From positions 1 through 7,996 of the forward strand of contig JAEUMA010000003.1 in NCBI GenBank assembly GCA_016793565.1: a DNA stretch of 7,996 nt. Direction: 5' to 3'. The position numbers were made by a program, and so were the translations under genes. The notes under the pieces are model-generated. The model had not been told where the DNA came from, made no database searches, and saw only the letters and a list, made by a program, of their open reading frames with translations. This stretch comes from Rhizobiaceae bacterium (GTDB lineage Bacteria; Pseudomonadota; Alphaproteobacteria; Rhizobiales; Rhizobiaceae). Positions 5,769-7,996 of this stretch are shown in pieces (the first letter of the stretch is position 1; every line of letters starts with the position of its first letter).

Positions 5769-7996
5769 ATGGCGGCGGAGCGACCCTCGCGCGACCCGAT
5801 TGTCCGGGCCGCGTCCGCGCCGGAAGCGCCTGAATTGCCGCAATCGCCGCGCTTCGTCCATCTGCGCGTGCATTCCGCCTATTCGCTGTTGGAAGGGGCC
5901 CTGCAGCTCGGCAAAATCGTCTACCATGCCTTGGCCGACCGCAGCCCTGCGATTGCCGTCACCGACACAAACAATCTCTTCGGCGCGCTCGAATTCGCTC
6001 AGAAGGCGTCCAAGGACGGCGTGCAGCCCATCATCGGGTGCCAGATCGATGTCGCCTTTGCGGAGGAAGACGCGGCGCAGCGGCCGTCGCACCGGCGCTC
6101 GGACACCGAGTTGCGGCCCATCGTCCTGATCGCGGCCGACAATGCGGGTTACGATAATCTCGCGCGGCTGGTGAGCCGGCTCTATCTCGAAACGCCGCCG
6201 GGCGAAGCGGTACATGTGACGACGGCGATCCTCGCGGCGCTTGCCGACGGCCTCATCTGCCTGACCGGCGGACCGCGCGGCCCGATCGGACAGGCGCTTA
6301 AGGCTGATCAGATCGATCTGGCGGAAAGCCGCCTGCTCGTCCTCAAGGGCATTTTCAAGGAAAGGCTTTATGTCGAGGTTGAGCGGCTGGAGGGCTATGA
6401 CCGGCGCCTGGAGGTGCGTACCCTCGAACTCGCCTACCGGCACGAATTGCCTCTGGTCGCCACCAATGAGGCCTTTTTTCTCAAGCGCGAGGACTACGAG
6501 GCGCACGATGCGCTGGTGGCTATCGCAGAGGGTACCGTGGTCGCCGACGACAACCGGCGCCGGCTGACACCGGACAACTACCTGAAGACGCAGATGGAAA
6601 TGGTGGCGCTGTTCGCCGACCTACCGGAGGCGATCGACAATACCGTCGAGATCGCGATGCGTTGTTCCTATTATCCCAAGAACCGAAAGCCGATTCTGCC
6701 GCGCTTCGCAGGCGCTGGCGTGGAGAACCCGGACGAGGCCGAGAAAGCCGAGGCGCTGGAACTGGCCCGCCAGGCCCGCGAGGGACTGGACGCACGGCTC
6801 GAAGTGCACGGTCCGACACCCGGCTATACCGTCGAGCAATACAGAGAGCGGCTGGAGTTCGAGCTCGGCATCATCGAGCGCATGAAGTATCCCGGCTACT
6901 TCCTCATCGTCGCCGACTTCATCAAATGGGCGAAGGCGCACGGCATCCCGGTCGGGCCGGGCCGCGGCTCGGGTGCCGGCTCGCTGGTCGCCTACGCCAC
7001 CACTATCACCGATGTTGATCCGCTGCGTTTCTCGCTGCTGTTCGAGCGCTTCCTCAATCCGGACCGCGTGTCGATGCCCGACTTCGACATCGATTTCTGC
7101 CAGGACCGGCGCGACGAGGTGATCCGCTACGTCCAGGGCAAATACGGCCGCGATCAGGTCGCGCAGATCATCACCTTCGGAACGCTGCAAGCGCGCGCCG
7201 TATTGCGCGACGTCGGCCGCGTGCTGCAGATGCCCTACGGTCAGGTGGACCGCCTGTGCAAGATGGTGCCGCAGAACCCCGCCAATCCGGTAACGCTCGC
7301 TAAGGCGATCGAAGGCGAGCCGCGCTTTGCCGAGGAAGCCGAGCGCGAGCCGATCGTGCAGACCCTGCTCGACACAGCGCAGAAGCTGGAAGGGCTCTAC
7401 CGCCATGCTTCCACCCACGCCGCCGGCATCGTGATCGGCGACCGGCCCTTGTCGGAACTGGTGCCGATGTACCGCGACCCGCGCTCCGACATGCCGGTCA
7501 CGCAGTTCAACATGAAGAAGGTCGAGGACGCCGGGCTGGTGAAGTTCGACTTCCTCGGCCTGAAGACGCTCACCGTGCTGCAGACAGCGGTGGAACTGGT
7601 CAAGCGCAAGCGCGGGATCGAGATCGATCTTGCACGCATTCCGCTCGACGATCCCGAAACCTACGCGATGCTTTCGCGCGGCGAAGTGGTAGGCGTGTTC
7701 CAGGTGGAAAGTGCCGGCATGCGCAAGGCGCTGATCGGAATGAAGCCGGACCGCATCGAGGACATCATCGCTCTCGTGGCGCTCTACCGGCCGGGACCGA
7801 TGGAAAACATCCCCACCTACAATGCGCGCAAGCATGGCGAGGAAGAGACCGCCTCGATCCATCCCAAGATAGACCATCTGGTCAAGGAGACCTACGGCGT
7901 CATCGTCTATCAGGAACAGGTGATGCAGATCGCGCAGGAGCTCTCTGGCTACTCGCTGGGCGAAGCCGATCTTCTGCGCCGCGCCATGGGCAAGAA
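5769..7996 (+). CDS. dnaE: DNA polymerase III subunit alpha, DnaE1 type (3' end beyond window)
   Basis: Catalytic subunit of the replicative DNA polymerase III. The frame is open from the ATG at 5769 to the window edge: 742 codons of a protein usually near 1,160 residues. The PHP domain starts at about residue 29 with FVHLRVHSAYSLLEGA. The polymerase core follows: GPGRGSGAGSLVAYA, then PDFDIDF with Asp440 and Asp442 matching the E. coli catalytic Asp401 and Asp403, and KFDFLGLKTLT with Asp594 matching Asp555. Near the edge come LYRPGPMENIP and YGVIVYQEQVMQIA. The active site is thus intact. It is the replicative DnaE1 rather than the mutagenic DnaE2/ImuC: wording such as FQVESAGMRKAL and the rhizobial-type motifs fit DnaE1, and no imuA/imuB genes lie upstream, though the call is from memory. 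PHP metal ligands are replaced (see findings), so proofreading should rely on a separate DnaQ. The beta-clamp motif, OB and tau-binding regions lie outside the window. Confidence 0.96.
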   Translation, partial: MAAERPSRDPIVRAASAPEAPELPQSPRFVHLRVHSAYSLLEGALQLGKIVYHALADRSPAIAVTDTNNLFGALEFAQKASKDGVQPIIGCQIDVAFAEEDAAQRPSHRRSDTELRPIVLIAADNAGYDNLARLVSRLYLETPPGEAVHVTTAILAALADGLICLTGGPRGPIGQALKADQIDLAESRLLVLKGIFKERLYVEVERLEGYDRRLEVRTLELAYRHELPLVATNEAFFLKREDYEAHDALVAIAEGTVVADDNRRRLTPDNYLKTQMEMVALFADLPEAIDNTVEIAMRCSYYPKNRKPILPRFAGAGVENPDEAEKAEALELARQAREGLDARLEVHGPTPGYTVEQYRERLEFELGIIERMKYPGYFLIVADFIKWAKAHGIPVGPGRGSGAGSLVAYATTITDVDPLRFSLLFERFLNPDRVSMPDFDIDFCQDRRDEVIRYVQGKYGRDQVAQIITFGTLQARAVLRDVGRVLQMPYGQVDRLCKMVPQNPANPVTLAKAIEGEPRFAEEAEREPIVQTLLDTAQKLEGLYRHASTHAAGIVIGDRPLSELVPMYRDPRSDMPVTQFNMKKVEDAGLVKFDFLGLKTLTVLQTAVELVKRKRGIEIDLARIPLDDPETYAMLSRGEVVGVFQVESAGMRKALIGMKPDRIEDIIALVALYRPGPMENIPTYNARKHGEEETASIHPKIDHLVKETYGVIVYQEQVMQIAQELSGYSLGEADLLRRAMGK

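Noticed and set aside
6621..7877. Long minus-strand open frame of about 418 codons
   Set aside because: It is antisense to the catalytic core of dnaE, where conservation is fully explained by the plus-strand protein; its His/Arg/Asp-rich translation resembles an antisense shadow.
1..7996. CRISPR arrays, insertion sequences, tRNA or rRNA genes, phage or defence genes
   Set aside because: No direct repeat arrays, transposase motifs, terminal repeats or RNA-gene signatures were seen; nearly all bases are covered by the listed genes.

Overview
The window looks like ordinary, high-GC chromosomal DNA of an alphaproteobacterium, most likely order Hyphomicrobiales (Rhizobiales). The main reason is the DnaE protein at the right end, whose sequence resembles rhizobial replicative DNA polymerase III alpha as I remember it. 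The remaining gene set (RlmJ, a periplasmic RNase T2, DUF1345, a YaiI/YqxD protein and a stand-alone molybdopterin oxidoreductase) fits that group. Genus cannot be fixed by eye.

Layout: the left third (1-2315) is a run of minus-strand genes. Reading right to left these are rlmJ (23S rRNA m6A2030 methyltransferase), a small exported four-cysteine protein of unknown function, an exported RNase T2, and the first 50 codons of a glutathione S-transferase-like protein cut by the window edge. A 93-bp divergent spacer separates rlmJ from a plus-strand gene for a cytoplasmic bis-MGD-type molybdoenzyme (2409-4517). That gene ends 8 bp from the stop of a converging minus-strand pair: a YaiI/YqxD (DUF188) protein followed by a DUF1345 membrane protein, joined by a 4-nt ATGA overlap. 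A second divergent spacer of about 107 bp separates this pair from dnaE (from 5769, running off the right edge), of which 742 codons are present.

Functionally the window is mainly housekeeping: DNA replication (DnaE), ribosome modification (RlmJ) and RNA scavenging in the cell envelope (RNase T2). It also holds three genes whose roles are not clear: the orphan molybdoenzyme, the DUF188-DUF1345 pair and the small exported protein next to RNase T2. The window shows no mobile element, CRISPR array, rRNA or tRNA, and I see no convincing new multi-gene system. The best leads are the orphan molybdoenzyme, the small exported protein coupled to RNase T2 with an unusual start, and the DUF188-DUF1345 coupling. 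All motif positions were read by eye; no database search was run.
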